From positions 67,607 through 131,606 of the forward strand of contig QFPJ01000004.1 in assembly GCA_003241685.1 (NCBI GenBank): DNA of 64,000 bases, read 5' to 3'. The notes under the pieces were generated by a model that worked only from the letters and a program-made list of their open reading frames with translations, had not been told where the DNA came from and did not search any database. The stretch is from Sphingopyxis macrogoltabida (GTDB taxonomy: Bacteria; Pseudomonadota; Alphaproteobacteria; Sphingomonadales; Sphingomonadaceae). The position numbers and the translations under genes are program-made. Position 1 is the stretch's first letter; every line of letters begins with the position of its first letter. This document shows positions 26,197 to 34,624 of the stretch, one piece after another.

Positions 26197-27570
26197 ATGA
26201 CGAAACAATGGCAACCGCACAGCTGGCGCAAATATGAAGCCCGGCAATTGCCGACCTATGCCGACGCGGCCGCGCTGGCCGCGGCGGAAAAGGAACTGGC
26301 GGATTACCCCCCGCTGGTCTTTGCCGGCGAAGCGCGCGAGCTGACGACCGAACTCGGCCGCGTCGCCGAGGGCAAGGCCTTTTTGCTGCAGGGCGGCGAC
26401 TGCGCCGAAAGCTTTGCGGAATTCCATCCGAATAACATTCGCGACACCTTCCGCGTCCTGCTTCAGATGGCGGTCGTGCTGACGTTCGCGTCGAAGATGC
26501 CCGTGGTGAAGGTCGGGCGCATGGCGGGCCAGTTCGCCAAGCCGCGTTCGGCCGACATGGAGGATGTGGGCGGCGTCGAACTGCCCAGCTATCGCGGCGA
26601 CATCATCAACGACATCGCGTTCGAGGCATCGGGCCGCGCGCCCGATCCGCAGCGGATGGTGAAGGCCTATAACCAGTCGGCGGCGACGCTCAATCTGCTG
26701 CGCGCCTTTGCCAACGGCGGCTATGCGAATTTGCATCAGGTCAACGCCTGGACGCACGACTTCATGGACCGCAGCCCGTGGGCCAAGAAATATCAGGAAA
26801 CCGCCGGCCGTATTTCGGAGGCGCTGGCCTTCATGGAAGCGTGCGGCGTGACGCCCGAGACGGTGCCGCAGATCAAGGGCACCAGCTTCTATACCAGCCA
26901 TGAGGCGCTGCTGCTGCCCTACGAACAGGCGCTGACGCGGCAGGACAGCCTGACCGGCGGCTGGTACGATACGTCGGGCCATATGCTGTGGGTCGGCGAC
27001 CGCACCCGTTTCGAAGGGTCGGCGCATATCGAATATCTGCGCGGCATCGGCAATCCCGTCGGCATGAAATGCGGGCCGAGCCTGGAGCCCGACGCGCTGC
27101 TGCGCCTGCTCGATACGCTGAACCCGAATCATGTCGCGGGCCGCATGACGCTGATCACGCGGTACGGGCACGACAAGATCGAGGCGCATCTGCCGGCGCT
27201 GGTGCGCGCGGTGAAGGAATCGGGCCACCCCGTGGTGTGGTCGTGCGATCCGATGCACGGCAATGTCATCAAGACGTCGACCGGATACAAGACGCGCCCG
27301 TTCGAACGCATCCTGGCCGAAGTGCGCGGCTTCTTTGCCGTGCACCGGGCCGAAGGCACGCATGGCGGCGGCATCCATATCGAAATGACCGGCCAGAACG
27401 TCACCGAATGCACCGGCGGCGCGATGGACGTGACCCAGATGGACCTGGCCGACCGTTACCATACCCATTGCGACCCGCGGCTCAACGCGGGGCAGAGCCT
27501 GGAACTGGCCTTCCTGCTCGCCGAAATGCTCAATCAGGAAATGACCGAGCGGGCGAAGCAGGCGGCGTAA
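26197..27570 (+). CDS. aroG: 3-deoxy-7-phosphoheptulonate synthase, class II
   Basis: A 457-residue class II DAHP synthase that joins phosphoenolpyruvate and erythrose 4-phosphate in the first step of the shikimate pathway. Family landmarks are LLQGGDCAESFAEF, GRMAGQFAKPRS, VWSCDPMHGNVIKTSTGYKT and GGIHIEMTGQNVTECTGG, which carry the substrate and metal ligands. The length is typical of the bacterial and plant class II type, unlike the shorter class I AroF/G/H. The ATG follows a tandem 10-bp repeat. The upstream 225 bp are AT-richer than average and hold the divergent promoters. Confidence 0.96.
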   Translation: MTKQWQPHSWRKYEARQLPTYADAAALAAAEKELADYPPLVFAGEARELTTELGRVAEGKAFLLQGGDCAESFAEFHPNNIRDTFRVLLQMAVVLTFASKMPVVKVGRMAGQFAKPRSADMEDVGGVELPSYRGDIINDIAFEASGRAPDPQRMVKAYNQSAATLNLLRAFANGGYANLHQVNAWTHDFMDRSPWAKKYQETAGRISEALAFMEACGVTPETVPQIKGTSFYTSHEALLLPYEQALTRQDSLTGGWYDTSGHMLWVGDRTRFEGSAHIEYLRGIGNPVGMKCGPSLEPDALLRLLDTLNPNHVAGRMTLITRYGHDKIEAHLPALVRAVKESGHPVVWSCDPMHGNVIKTSTGYKTRPFERILAEVRGFFAVHRAEGTHGGGIHIEMTGQNVTECTGGAMDVTQMDLADRYHTHCDPRLNAGQSLELAFLLAEMLNQEMTERAKQAA

Positions 27571-27581
27571 GCACCTGCCTC

Positions 27582-27685
27582 GTCATGGCGAGGAGCGAAG
27601 CGACGAAGCCATCTCCAGATAGCGGCGTTGCCGGACGATAGCGGGCGATGGCTTCCCCCCGGCTTCCGCCGGGGTCGCAATGACG
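27582..27685. repeat. GTCATTGCGAG-type inverted repeat, copy 2
   Basis: GTCATGGCGAGGAGCGAAGC opens and GGGGTCGCAATGACGG closes the element, with inner parts AGCCATCTCCAG and GCGATGGCTTCCCCC. The right half is hybrid: it contains CCCCGGCTTCCGCCGGGG instead of the usual arm. It lies between the convergent DAHP synthase and M28 peptidase genes. Confidence 0.75.
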
Positions 27686-27687
27686 GA

Positions 27688-29205
27688 CTATTTACCCGGC
27701 CACGCGCCGCTGTCCGCGAACACGCGGCCCAGCGCGACGTGCAGGTCGGCGTCTTCGGCCGCGCCGCCCAGCGGGAGACGGTCGGAGAACTGGTCGTCGG
27801 GCCCGTGATAATCGCCCGCCAGATAGGTTTCGAGCAGCTTCATGTCGGAAAAGCTGCCGCCGACCATCAGCGCGGGCACGCCCTTGGCCCCCAGCGCCCA
27901 GCCGTCCTGCCGCTGGACGAAGGCATCGGCTTCGCCATCCTCGTCGAGTGTGCGGCCGAGTTTGGCCGCGACGGTGCGGATCACCGCGTCATAGGCGGGG
28001 CGGCCCCGGCCGATCGTCGCGACGGGGGTGCCGCGCGGCGAAATCGCGACGGTGTCGAGGTTCAGCGCGACGGTGATGTCGGCCAGCGGGATCGGCGGAT
28101 TGTCGGCGAAATAGCGCGCGCCGACCAGCCCGCGTTCCTCGGCCGTGGTGGCGAGGAAATAGATGTCGCGGTCGGGCCGCGCGCCGCCGCCCAGCCGCTT
28201 CGCGACCTCGATCAGCACCGCGATGCCGCTCGCATTGTCGACCGCGCCGTTGCAGATGCGGTCGGGCGCGCCCTCGGGCCGGCAAATGCCGAAATGATCC
28301 CAATGGCCGAGGTAGAGCACCGCCTTGCCGTCGGGCTTCGCGCCGGGCAGGCGGGCGATGATATTATGCGTGTCGAAGGCGCGGACGTCGGTGCGAGCCG
28401 ACACGTCGATCGTTACGGGAAGCGCGGCGCCGCGATAGTCGGCCGCTTTCGCCGCGTCGGTCAGCGCGGCGCCCGTCTGCCCGGCCTTTGCGAACAGCGC
28501 CTCGGACGCCGCCGCCGACAGAAAGCCGCTGAACGGCGCGCCGGCCGGCGCCGATGCCAGCCGCATCGCCGAACCGCCCATGGCGCCGCGAAGCTGATCC
28601 CACGGCAGGGCGGCGCTGGCGACGACCAGCACCCCCGCCGCGCCGGCATCGGCCAGCAACTGCCGCCGCTCGCGATAGCGGGGCAGCTTGTCGCCGAACG
28701 GCGCATTGTCGAACAGCATGATCGCCAGCTTGCCCCGGACGTCGGCATTGACCTTGCCCGCGGCATCGATGCCATAGCCGACGAAGACGGCGGGAATATC
28801 CTTCACCTCCAGTTCGGCATCGCGGCCGGTCAGCACCAGCCCGTCGTCACCCGGCGCGAAATCGCTGCCCCGGACCTTCAGCATGGCGGTGGCCGACACC
28901 GGCCGGCTTTCGACCATCGGCACCGGCTGCAGCCAGGGGGTGGCGCTGTCCGGCAGGGCTTCGAGTCCCGCCTTCGCCCATTCGCCGACGACATAGGCGA
29001 TGGTGCGATCTTCGCCCGCCGTGCCCGGCTCGCGCCCTTCGAAGGCGTCGCCGGCCAGCATCTTGATGTGGGCCGCGATCTGGGCTTCGGTGACCGGCGC
29101 ATCGGCGGCCTTGGCCTGGGCGGCGGGAGCCGCGAAAGCGGCCAGGGCGACGGCGGCGATGGCGCCGCGAAAGAGGGATGCCTGCATGGGCGCGCTGCAT
29201 TGCAT
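27688..29205 (-). CDS. M28 family metallopeptidase with PA domain, exported
   Basis: A zinc aminopeptidase of the M28 family, 505 residues from this start, with a signal peptide (AIAAVALAAFAAPAAQA). A protease-associated domain is inserted in the first half (VRGKLAIMLFDNAPFG...AGAAGVLVVA). Zinc ligands and catalytic residues appear in order: YLGHWDHFG, NGAVDNASG, TTAEERGLVG, LNLDTV, and a final histidine in GDYHGPDDQF. It is expected to trim peptides in the periplasm. A second ATG at 29187 (MQASLFRG) is at least as likely to be the start, because the signal peptide begins there; no ribosome site decides. Confidence 0.92.
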   Translation of the reverse strand: MQCSAPMQASLFRGAIAAVALAAFAAPAAQAKAADAPVTEAQIAAHIKMLAGDAFEGREPGTAGEDRTIAYVVGEWAKAGLEALPDSATPWLQPVPMVESRPVSATAMLKVRGSDFAPGDDGLVLTGRDAELEVKDIPAVFVGYGIDAAGKVNADVRGKLAIMLFDNAPFGDKLPRYRERRQLLADAGAAGVLVVASAALPWDQLRGAMGGSAMRLASAPAGAPFSGFLSAAASEALFAKAGQTGAALTDAAKAADYRGAALPVTIDVSARTDVRAFDTHNIIARLPGAKPDGKAVLYLGHWDHFGICRPEGAPDRICNGAVDNASGIAVLIEVAKRLGGGARPDRDIYFLATTAEERGLVGARYFADNPPIPLADITVALNLDTVAISPRGTPVATIGRGRPAYDAVIRTVAAKLGRTLDEDGEADAFVQRQDGWALGAKGVPALMVGGSFSDMKLLETYLAGDYHGPDDQFSDRLPLGGAAEDADLHVALGRVFADSGAWPGK

Positions 29206-29266
29206 GTTCGCCGGGGGCGGGCAAGGCGCGTTCGTCGAACGACGAATGGCGGGGAATCGCGGCGCG

Positions 29267-30070
29267 CTACGCCCCGGCGCGGTCCAGCAGCGCCCGTGCC
29301 GCGGCGACGTGCATATCCTCGATCATCCGGCCCTCGTGCCGCTGCGCGCCGCCCGTCGCCGCCGCGACCAGCGCCTGGGCGGCGGCGATTTCGCGCGGCG
29401 ACGGGGCGAAGGCCAAATTGCAGGGCGCAACCTGCGACGGGTGGATCAGCGTCTTGCCGTCGAAGCCCAGCCCGCGCCCCTCGGCGGCTTCGGCCGCAAA
29501 GCCGGGGGCATCGTCGATCGCGTTGTAGACGCCGTCGAAACACCAGATGCCGCCCGCCCGCGCCGCCAGCACGATCGCCTGGATGGCATGGCTCATCGCG
29601 CCGCGGCCGATGCCGTCCGGCAGTTTCAATTCATGCGCCAGATCGTTCAGCCCGGCGATCAGGCCCGCAACGTCGGCGTCGTCGGCGATGGCGCGCGCGG
29701 CATAGATGGCGGCGGGGGTCTCGATCATCGCCAGCACGGGCAGGGCAAGGCCGCGCAGCGGGTCGAGGTCGGCGGGCGCGTCGACCTTGGGCAGCACGAC
29801 GGCGTCGAGCGCCAATCCCGCGAGCGCCGCGAGGTCCGCCGCCTGTTCGCCGGTGCCGGTCGCATTGACGCGCACCGCGACGCGCTTGCCGGGATAGCCC
29901 GCCGTCACCGCCGCGCGCATCGCGGCGCGGGCTTCGTCCTTGCGATCGGCCGGAACCGCATCCTCCAGGTCGATGATCAGCATGTCGGCGGTAAGCCCCT
30001 GCGCCTTTTCGAGCGCGCGGGCATTCGAGCCGGGAACATAGAGGAGCGAGCGGGGCGCAAAGTCGGTCAT
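29267..30070 (-). CDS. HpcH/HpaI aldolase / citrate lyase beta-subunit-like CoA ester lyase
   Basis: A 267-residue TIM-barrel enzyme of the CitE-like group. Motifs are RSLLYVPGSNARALEKA, the metal-site IIDLEDAVPADRKDEAR, LPKVDAP, and MIETPAAIYAARAIA. Stand-alone CitE-like proteins act as (3S)-malyl-CoA thioesterases, citramalyl-CoA lyases or related enzymes; no citrate lyase alpha or gamma subunit is nearby, so true citrate lyase is excluded. The start at 30070 (MTDFAPRS) matches homologs. It is divergent from qmcA across 83 bp. Confidence 0.9.
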   Translation of the reverse strand: MTDFAPRSLLYVPGSNARALEKAQGLTADMLIIDLEDAVPADRKDEARAAMRAAVTAGYPGKRVAVRVNATGTGEQAADLAALAGLALDAVVLPKVDAPADLDPLRGLALPVLAMIETPAAIYAARAIADDADVAGLIAGLNDLAHELKLPDGIGRGAMSHAIQAIVLAARAGGIWCFDGVYNAIDDAPGFAAEAAEGRGLGFDGKTLIHPSQVAPCNLAFAPSPREIAAAQALVAAATGGAQRHEGRMIEDMHVAAARALLDRAGA

Positions 30071-30153
30071 GCGCTTTTCTGTGGCGCAGCGCGGCCGATG
30101 CCGCAATAAGGAACAGGGTTGGGCCGATCGCTATTGGATTGAGGGGATGATCG

Positions 30154-31065
30154 ATGGAATTCGCACTTGCACTGGTGGTACTTGCGCTGGTGTTCCTGTT
30201 GTGGGCGCTGACGCCGGTGAAACAGGGCTTTGCCTATACGATCGAACGCTTCGGCCGCTTCACCCACACCGCCCAGCCGGGGCTGAATTTCATCATGCCG
30301 ATCTTCGACCGCGTCGGGCGCAAGGTGAACATGATGGAACAGGTGCTCGACATTCCGGGGCAGGAAATCATCACCAAGGACAATGCGATGGTCGCCGTCG
30401 ACGGCGTCGTCTTCTTTCAGGTGCTCGATGCGGCCAAGGCGGCGTATGAGGTCAGCGACCTGTATCTGTCGATCATGAACCTGACGACCACGAACCTGCG
30501 CACCGTCATGGGGTCGATGGACCTCGACGAAACGCTGTCGAAGCGCGACGAGATCAACGCCCGCCTGCTGCATGTCGTCGACGATGCGACCAGCCCCTGG
30601 GGGATCAAGATCACCCGCGTCGAGATCAAGGACATCCGTCCGCCCGCCGACATTTCGAACGCGATGGCGCGGCAGATGAAGGCCGAGCGCGAGAAGCGCG
30701 CCGCGATCCTGGAAGCGGAAGGGCTGCGGGCGTCGGAAATCCTGCGCGCCGAGGGCGAGAAGCAGGGCCAGATCCTGCAGGCCGAAGGCCGCCGCGAAGC
30801 CGCCTTTCGCGACGCCGAAGCCCGCGAGCGCGAGGCCGAGGCCGAAGCGAAGGCGACCCAGATGGTGTCCGACGCGATCGCCGGAGGCAATGCGCAGGCG
30901 ATCAACTATTTCGTCGCGCAGAAATATGTCGAGGCGGTCAGCCAGTTCGCGACCAGCCCGAACAGCAAGACCATCCTGTTCCCGGTCGAAGCGACGCAGC
31001 TGATCGGCACGCTGGGCGGGATCGGCGAGCTGGCCCGGGACGCACTGGACCGCAAGGGGGCCTGA
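30154..31065 (+). CDS. qmcA: SPFH/Band 7 membrane protein QmcA (paraslipin)
   Basis: A 303-residue inner-membrane protein with one N-terminal transmembrane helix, an SPFH domain and a long charged helix. The start of the SPFH domain reads TPVKQGFAYTIERFGRFTHT, and the coiled-coil region from about residue 170 is rich in Ala, Glu and Arg (MKAEREKRAAILEAEG). Proteins of this type form ring assemblies that organise membrane microdomains and modulate proteases. The NfeD gene follows after one base, the standard conserved pair; NfeD is its partner. The gene begins at the first ATG, behind GGGGATGATCG. Confidence 0.94.
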   Translation: MEFALALVVLALVFLLWALTPVKQGFAYTIERFGRFTHTAQPGLNFIMPIFDRVGRKVNMMEQVLDIPGQEIITKDNAMVAVDGVVFFQVLDAAKAAYEVSDLYLSIMNLTTTNLRTVMGSMDLDETLSKRDEINARLLHVVDDATSPWGIKITRVEIKDIRPPADISNAMARQMKAEREKRAAILEAEGLRASEILRAEGEKQGQILQAEGRREAAFRDAEAREREAEAEAKATQMVSDAIAGGNAQAINYFVAQKYVEAVSQFATSPNSKTILFPVEATQLIGTLGGIGELARDALDRKGA

Positions 31066-31066
31066 C

Positions 31067-31513
31067 ATGCCGGACTGGCTGAGCAATATGGAACCCCATT
31101 GGGCGTGGCTGTCGGTCGGGGTGCTGCTCGCCGCCGCCGAAATCGTCGCGCCGGGCTTTTTCCTGATCTGGGTCGGCGTCGCGGCGATCGTCACGGGCGT
31201 GATCGCGTGGGTTTTGCCGATCGGCATCCCGTTTCAGTTCGGGATTTTCGCGATCCTCGCCTTCGCCGCGCTCTATGCGTCGCGGCGCTGGCTGAAGAAT
31301 AATCCGATCGCCTCGACCCATCCGCATCTCAACCAGCGCACGGGCCGGCTGGTCGGCGAGGTGCTGACGCTGACCCAGGCGATCGAGAATGGCCGCGGCC
31401 GCGCGAAGGTCGGCGACAGCGAATGGACGGTACGCGGCCCCGACGCCGATGCAGGCAGCCGGGTGCGCGTGGTCGATGCCGACGGCAGCGTGCTGGTGGT
31501 GGAGCCGGCGTAA
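31067..31513 (+). CDS. NfeD family membrane protein
   Basis: A 148-residue protein with two or three transmembrane helices (SVGVLLAAAEIVAPGFFLIW and a second block near residues 38-70) and a C-terminal OB-fold (LNQRTGRLVGEVLTLT...VRVVDADGSVLVVE). It is the short NfeD form without the ClpP-like protease domain. It overlaps the qmcA stop region closely and is expected to work with QmcA in membrane organisation. Confidence 0.92.
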   Translation: MPDWLSNMEPHWAWLSVGVLLAAAEIVAPGFFLIWVGVAAIVTGVIAWVLPIGIPFQFGIFAILAFAALYASRRWLKNNPIASTHPHLNQRTGRLVGEVLTLTQAIENGRGRAKVGDSEWTVRGPDADAGSRVRVVDADGSVLVVEPA

Positions 31514-31564
31514 GATCAGGCGCGTCATGGCGACCCCGCAAGGCCGGGCGCGCCCTGTTTCCGA

Positions 31565-32107
31565 CTATCCGCCGCGCGGGCGGGCGTAGATGTCCACGAC
31601 ATGGCCCAGCGCGTCGCTGTCGCCGATGCGCCGGAAGCCCAGTTTTTCCGACACGCGCACCGACGCGCCGTTGCCGGGTTCGATGATGCAGCGCACGTCC
31701 TTGGCGTCGAGATTCGCGTCGGCCCAGCCGAGCGCCGCGCGCATCGCCTCGGTCGCCAGGCCGCCGCCCCAATGGTCGGCGTCGAAGGCCCAGCCCGCCT
31801 CCGGCTGCCCCTCCAGTTCCGGGATGCCGCGGCAGAAATAGGAAAGGCCGCCCATGCCGATCAGCGCGTCGCTGGCCCGGTCGGCGAACACCCAATAGCC
31901 GAAACCCATCACCGGCCACAGGCCGGCGGCCGACAGGAATTTGCCCCAGCTGACGTCGGGCGCGCGCGGTTGGCCGCCGATGAAGCGCGTCACGCGATCG
32001 TCCGCCCACATCGCGATATGGACGTCCTTGTCCGACAGGCGGTGGGGGCGCAGGCGCAGCCGGTCGGTCTCGATCACGGGCGGGGCGGTGCAGGTTGCGG
32101 TAGCCAT
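31565..32107 (-). CDS. GNAT family N-acetyltransferase
   Basis: A 180-residue acetyltransferase of the RimJ/RimL-like branch. The start region ETDRLRLRPHRLSD and the acetyl-CoA-binding part WGGGLATEAMRAALGWA are typical, ending with NGASVRVSEKLGFRRIG. The likely substrate is an amine of a protein N-terminus or small molecule; it cannot be read. The start MATATC at 32107 was chosen; the longer frame to 32143 runs into the next gene's end, which is at 32140, so the genes are close and may be co-transcribed. Confidence 0.88.
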   Translation of the reverse strand: MATATCTAPPVIETDRLRLRPHRLSDKDVHIAMWADDRVTRFIGGQPRAPDVSWGKFLSAAGLWPVMGFGYWVFADRASDALIGMGGLSYFCRGIPELEGQPEAGWAFDADHWGGGLATEAMRAALGWADANLDAKDVRCIIEPGNGASVRVSEKLGFRRIGDSDALGHVVDIYARPRGG

Positions 32108-32139
32108 GGACGCGGATGTGCCCAAGGCGGCGGGCGGGG

Positions 32140-32700
32140 TCAATCGGGGATCAGATAATGGTCGAACAGGTCGTGCAGCACCGCCTTGCCGTCGACCTGC
32201 TGCCGGGCGCGCAGCACCGCCAGCGTATCGACCCGCGCCAGCACATCGGTATGTTTCAGCACGCCATGATAATGGGGCCGGTTCGCGAAATCGTGGAACA
32301 GGAAAACGCAGTCGGGCTTGCAGTGGATGATCGACTGCAACAGGCAGGCGACGCGAAAACGCCCGTCGATCAGCACCGCATCGGGGCTGCCCGACAGGTG
32401 CCGCCAGATCTGGGTGTGATAGCGCGGCCAGTCGCGCAGCCGTCGTTCGTCGACGGGATAGCCCCAGTCGCCGACCGGGCCGATGTCGGCATGATAGGGG
32501 GTGAAGTCGACCGCATCGCCCGCAACCGCTTCCTGGACCCGCGCCAGCCAGGCGGGGTCGCTGTCGACGCCGACGATCCGCTGCACCTGCCGCGCGGCGA
32601 CCAGGGTGCTGCCGCCGCAGCCGAATTCGAGCAGCGAGGCGCGGCCCGCGAGCTGCAGTTCGACCTGTGCGATTTCGGCGGCCGACATATGTGGCTGCAT
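32140..32700 (-). CDS. SAM-dependent methyltransferase-like protein
   Basis: A 186-residue protein whose first half resembles a class I methyltransferase fold: motif I is LLEFGCGGSTLVA and the following acidic strand is IVGVDSDPAWLARVQ. A later DAVLIDGRFRVACL matches the post-motif region seen in O-methyltransferase-like proteins. Whether it methylates, and what, is unknown. The ATG at 32700 was chosen because it starts the recognisable part. An inverted repeat lies just upstream, between it and the hydrolase gene. Confidence 0.75.
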   Translation of the reverse strand: MQPHMSAAEIAQVELQLAGRASLLEFGCGGSTLVAARQVQRIVGVDSDPAWLARVQEAVAGDAVDFTPYHADIGPVGDWGYPVDERRLRDWPRYHTQIWRHLSGSPDAVLIDGRFRVACLLQSIIHCKPDCVFLFHDFANRPHYHGVLKHTDVLARVDTLAVLRARQQVDGKAVLHDLFDHYLIPD

Positions 32701-32788
32701 GACGCCTCCCCTGATGCCGCAGCGATATGGGAGAGCGCGGCGTCCGTCCAGTGCGCCCGTTCGCGCCGGCGGTGGCGGGCGGATCAAT

Positions 32789-32858
32789 GTTCCCGCGAAG
32801 GCAGGCGCCCCGGATACGGGAGAGAGAACCGTCGGGGCGCCCCTCCTTCGCGAGAATT
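32789..32858. repeat. Inverted repeat, REP-like
   Basis: TTCCCGCGAAGGCAGGCGCC (from 32790) and GGGGCGCCCCTCCTTCGCGA (ending about 32853) are imperfect reverse complements with a short spacer. It resembles the CCCGCGAAAGCGGG family at 4889, with the core changed to GAAGG. It lies between two minus-strand genes. Confidence 0.6.
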
Positions 32859-32877
32859 CTGGAAAGCCGAAACGGCG

Positions 32878-33771
32878 TCAGGCGGCGGCGAGGCCCTCGT
32901 GCGGGGCGGTCGATGCCTGCGCCGGCATGATCGCGTCGGCGTAATCGCTTTCATATTTGCCGATCAGCGCGCGGTCGTCGTGGTTCCACGGGTGGAAACC
33001 CGGCAGGAAATAGGCGAGCCATGGCAGGAAGCTTTTGCGCAGAATGCCGGGACGGCCGAGCAGATACCACCAGATGCGGGCGGTGACGCGCCAGCCGGTC
33101 AGCCCGTCCTGCGCCAGCAGCAGCTTCATCCCCTTGACCCGTTTGGGCCAGAAGCGCGCGGTGACGACCAGCATCATCAGCGACTTGGCCTTCCAGCGGC
33201 GCCAGCGGCTCCAATCCTTCGTCGCGTGGAGCCAGGTGTCATAGGCGACGCCCTTGTGCTCGATTTCCTCGATCGCGTGCCATTTCCACAGCGCGCCCCA
33301 TTCCGCCTCCGCACCCTCCAGGAACTTCGGGTCGTCGAGCAGGCCGGCGGCAAGGACGGCGGTATAATGTTCGAGCGCGATCGTCGCCATCAGGTTGACG
33401 ATCTGCGGCCGTTCGCGGATCAGCGCGATGATGTGATCGACGTCGGCTTCCAGTTCGGACAGGTCGTACCCCGCCTCCGCCGCCTTGCGGTTGAAGACGA
33501 CATGTTCGCGGCTGTGGATCACTTCCTGCTGGGTGAAGGCGCGGATTTCGCGCGCCAGCTTGTCGGGCACGCCGTCGCGGTGCGCCTTCACCGCCTCGAT
33601 GAACATCGCCTCGCCCTTGGGAAAGGTCACCGACAGCGCGGTCAGGAAAGCCGATGCGACCGGGTCGCCGTTCATCCACCAGCGGCCCTGCGCGTCGTCG
33701 CGGCCGAAGCGGCGGTCACGGGGGGTGATGGACAGATCCTTCGGGGTCGGGGAGAGCGAAAGACTGGACAT
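32878..33771 (-). CDS. Metal-dependent hydrolase-like protein (PF10118 family)
   Basis: A 297-residue protein of the COG3687/PF10118 family. Candidate metal ligands are the histidines and acids in EVIHSREHVVFN, LEHYTAVLA and WHAIEEIEHKGVAYD, arranged like a ferritin/fatty-acid-desaturase-type di-iron centre. No hydrolase activity has been firmly shown for the family that I know of. The gene is divergent from a TetR regulator, and a palindromic candidate operator overlaps its likely -35 TTGACA. Similar pairs of this hydrolase and a TetR are common in sphingomonads and mycobacteria, which suggests lipid-linked work. Confidence 0.88.
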   Translation of the reverse strand: MSSLSLSPTPKDLSITPRDRRFGRDDAQGRWWMNGDPVASAFLTALSVTFPKGEAMFIEAVKAHRDGVPDKLAREIRAFTQQEVIHSREHVVFNRKAAEAGYDLSELEADVDHIIALIRERPQIVNLMATIALEHYTAVLAAGLLDDPKFLEGAEAEWGALWKWHAIEEIEHKGVAYDTWLHATKDWSRWRRWKAKSLMMLVVTARFWPKRVKGMKLLLAQDGLTGWRVTARIWWYLLGRPGILRKSFLPWLAYFLPGFHPWNHDDRALIGKYESDYADAIMPAQASTAPHEGLAAA

Positions 33772-33832
33772 ATGATCCTCAGCGTCGAAAAGGGGGCGTG
33801 GCGTGGGGACGCCATGGGGTAGAGTTAGGAAT

Positions 33833-33852
33833 TACTTACAGTGGTGTCAATA
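33833..33852 (-). promoter_or_regulatory. Candidate TetR operator, site B (hydrolase/tetR)
   Basis: On the plus strand TACTTACA-GTGG-TGTCAATA, read on the minus strand as TATTGACA-N4-TGTAAGTA. The TTGACA doubles as a -35 box for the hydrolase gene, with TAACTC 17 bp on as a poor -10. The site covers the GTG start of the tetR gene, so binding would repress both directions. It is identical in both half-sites to site C at 43281. Confidence 0.6.
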
Positions 33853-34452
33853 GTCAAGAAACGGCTGAGCCCGGAGGAAAGCCGTTCCGCCGCGCTGGAA
33901 GCGGCGCGGCAGCTTCTGATCGAACTGGGACCGCAGGCGGTGACGCTGAAGGCGGTGGCGGCGCGAATCGACCGGACGCATGCCAATCTGCTGCACCATT
34001 TCGGCAGTGCCGCGGGGCTGCAAAAGGCGCTTGCCGCCTATCTTGCCGAAACCGTCTGCGGCACGATCGGCCGGAAAATGGCCGAATCGGCGCCCGGCGA
34101 ACGCAATGTGCGCGAGATCGTCGACCTGGCTTTCGACGCGTTCAACAGCGGCGGCGCGGGCGCGCTCGCCACCTGGATGGCGGCGACGGGCAATGACGAT
34201 GCGCTCGACCCGATCGTCGAGGCGATCCACCGCCTGATCGACGGCATGGCGCCGGACGCGCATGAAAAGCGCCTGATGCACGAAGATACGCTGGCGCTGG
34301 TGCTGATGGCGCTGGGCGATGCGCAGATGGGCGGCCCGATGGCCGAGGCGCTGGGCCTGCCGCGCGACACGTCGCGGGTGCTCGCGACCGAACTGATCAC
34401 CGGACGCATCGGCCGATTCTGGGCCGAGCATGGCGACAAGCCGGCGGGCTAA
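33841..34452 (+). CDS. TetR/AcrR family transcriptional regulator
   Basis: A 203-residue regulator. The helix-turn-helix lies at about residues 20-60 (ALEAARQLLIELGPQAVTLK, then RIDRTHANLLHHFGSAAGLQ), in the TetR pattern where HF-G-S near the end of helix 3 contacts DNA. The C-terminal 140 residues are helical and form the ligand and dimer domain. The GTG at 33841 (a second GTG follows at 33844) has only TTAGGA as a ribosome site and lies in the candidate operator. It probably controls itself, the divergent hydrolase and, by inference, two other genes in this window. Confidence 0.88.
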   Translation: MVSIVKKRLSPEESRSAALEAARQLLIELGPQAVTLKAVAARIDRTHANLLHHFGSAAGLQKALAAYLAETVCGTIGRKMAESAPGERNVREIVDLAFDAFNSGGAGALATWMAATGNDDALDPIVEAIHRLIDGMAPDAHEKRLMHEDTLALVLMALGDAQMGGPMAEALGLPRDTSRVLATELITGRIGRFWAEHGDKPAG

Positions 34453-34500
34453 GGGCTGGTAATTTTGTTGCGCTGCGGCTAAGGCGCCGGCTTCCCCACT

Positions 34501-34585
34501 CCGTTCGCGTCGAGCGACGTCGAGATGCCCCTCGGCTTGGCGCAGCATAGCGGGGTGTCCCGACGTCGCTCGACACGAGCGGGTT
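34501..34585. repeat. Inverted repeat with GTCGAGCGACGTCGAG arms
   Basis: CCGTTCGCGTCGAGCGACGT at 34501 and ACGTCGCTCGACACGAGCGG (34563-34582) pair across about 45 bp. It is a family I recognise from other sphingomonads. A degenerate half-copy (CCGTCCGTGTCGCGCCAAGT) appears at about 2885. Confidence 0.7.
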
Positions 34586-34624
34586 TGGACGCTTAACTTC
34601 CGTTCCCGCCCTGAGGCCCGCATC

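Noticed and set aside
27628..29868. 746-codon frame opposite the M28 peptidase.
   Set aside because: Antisense shadow extending through a palindrome and into the citrate-lyase-like gene.
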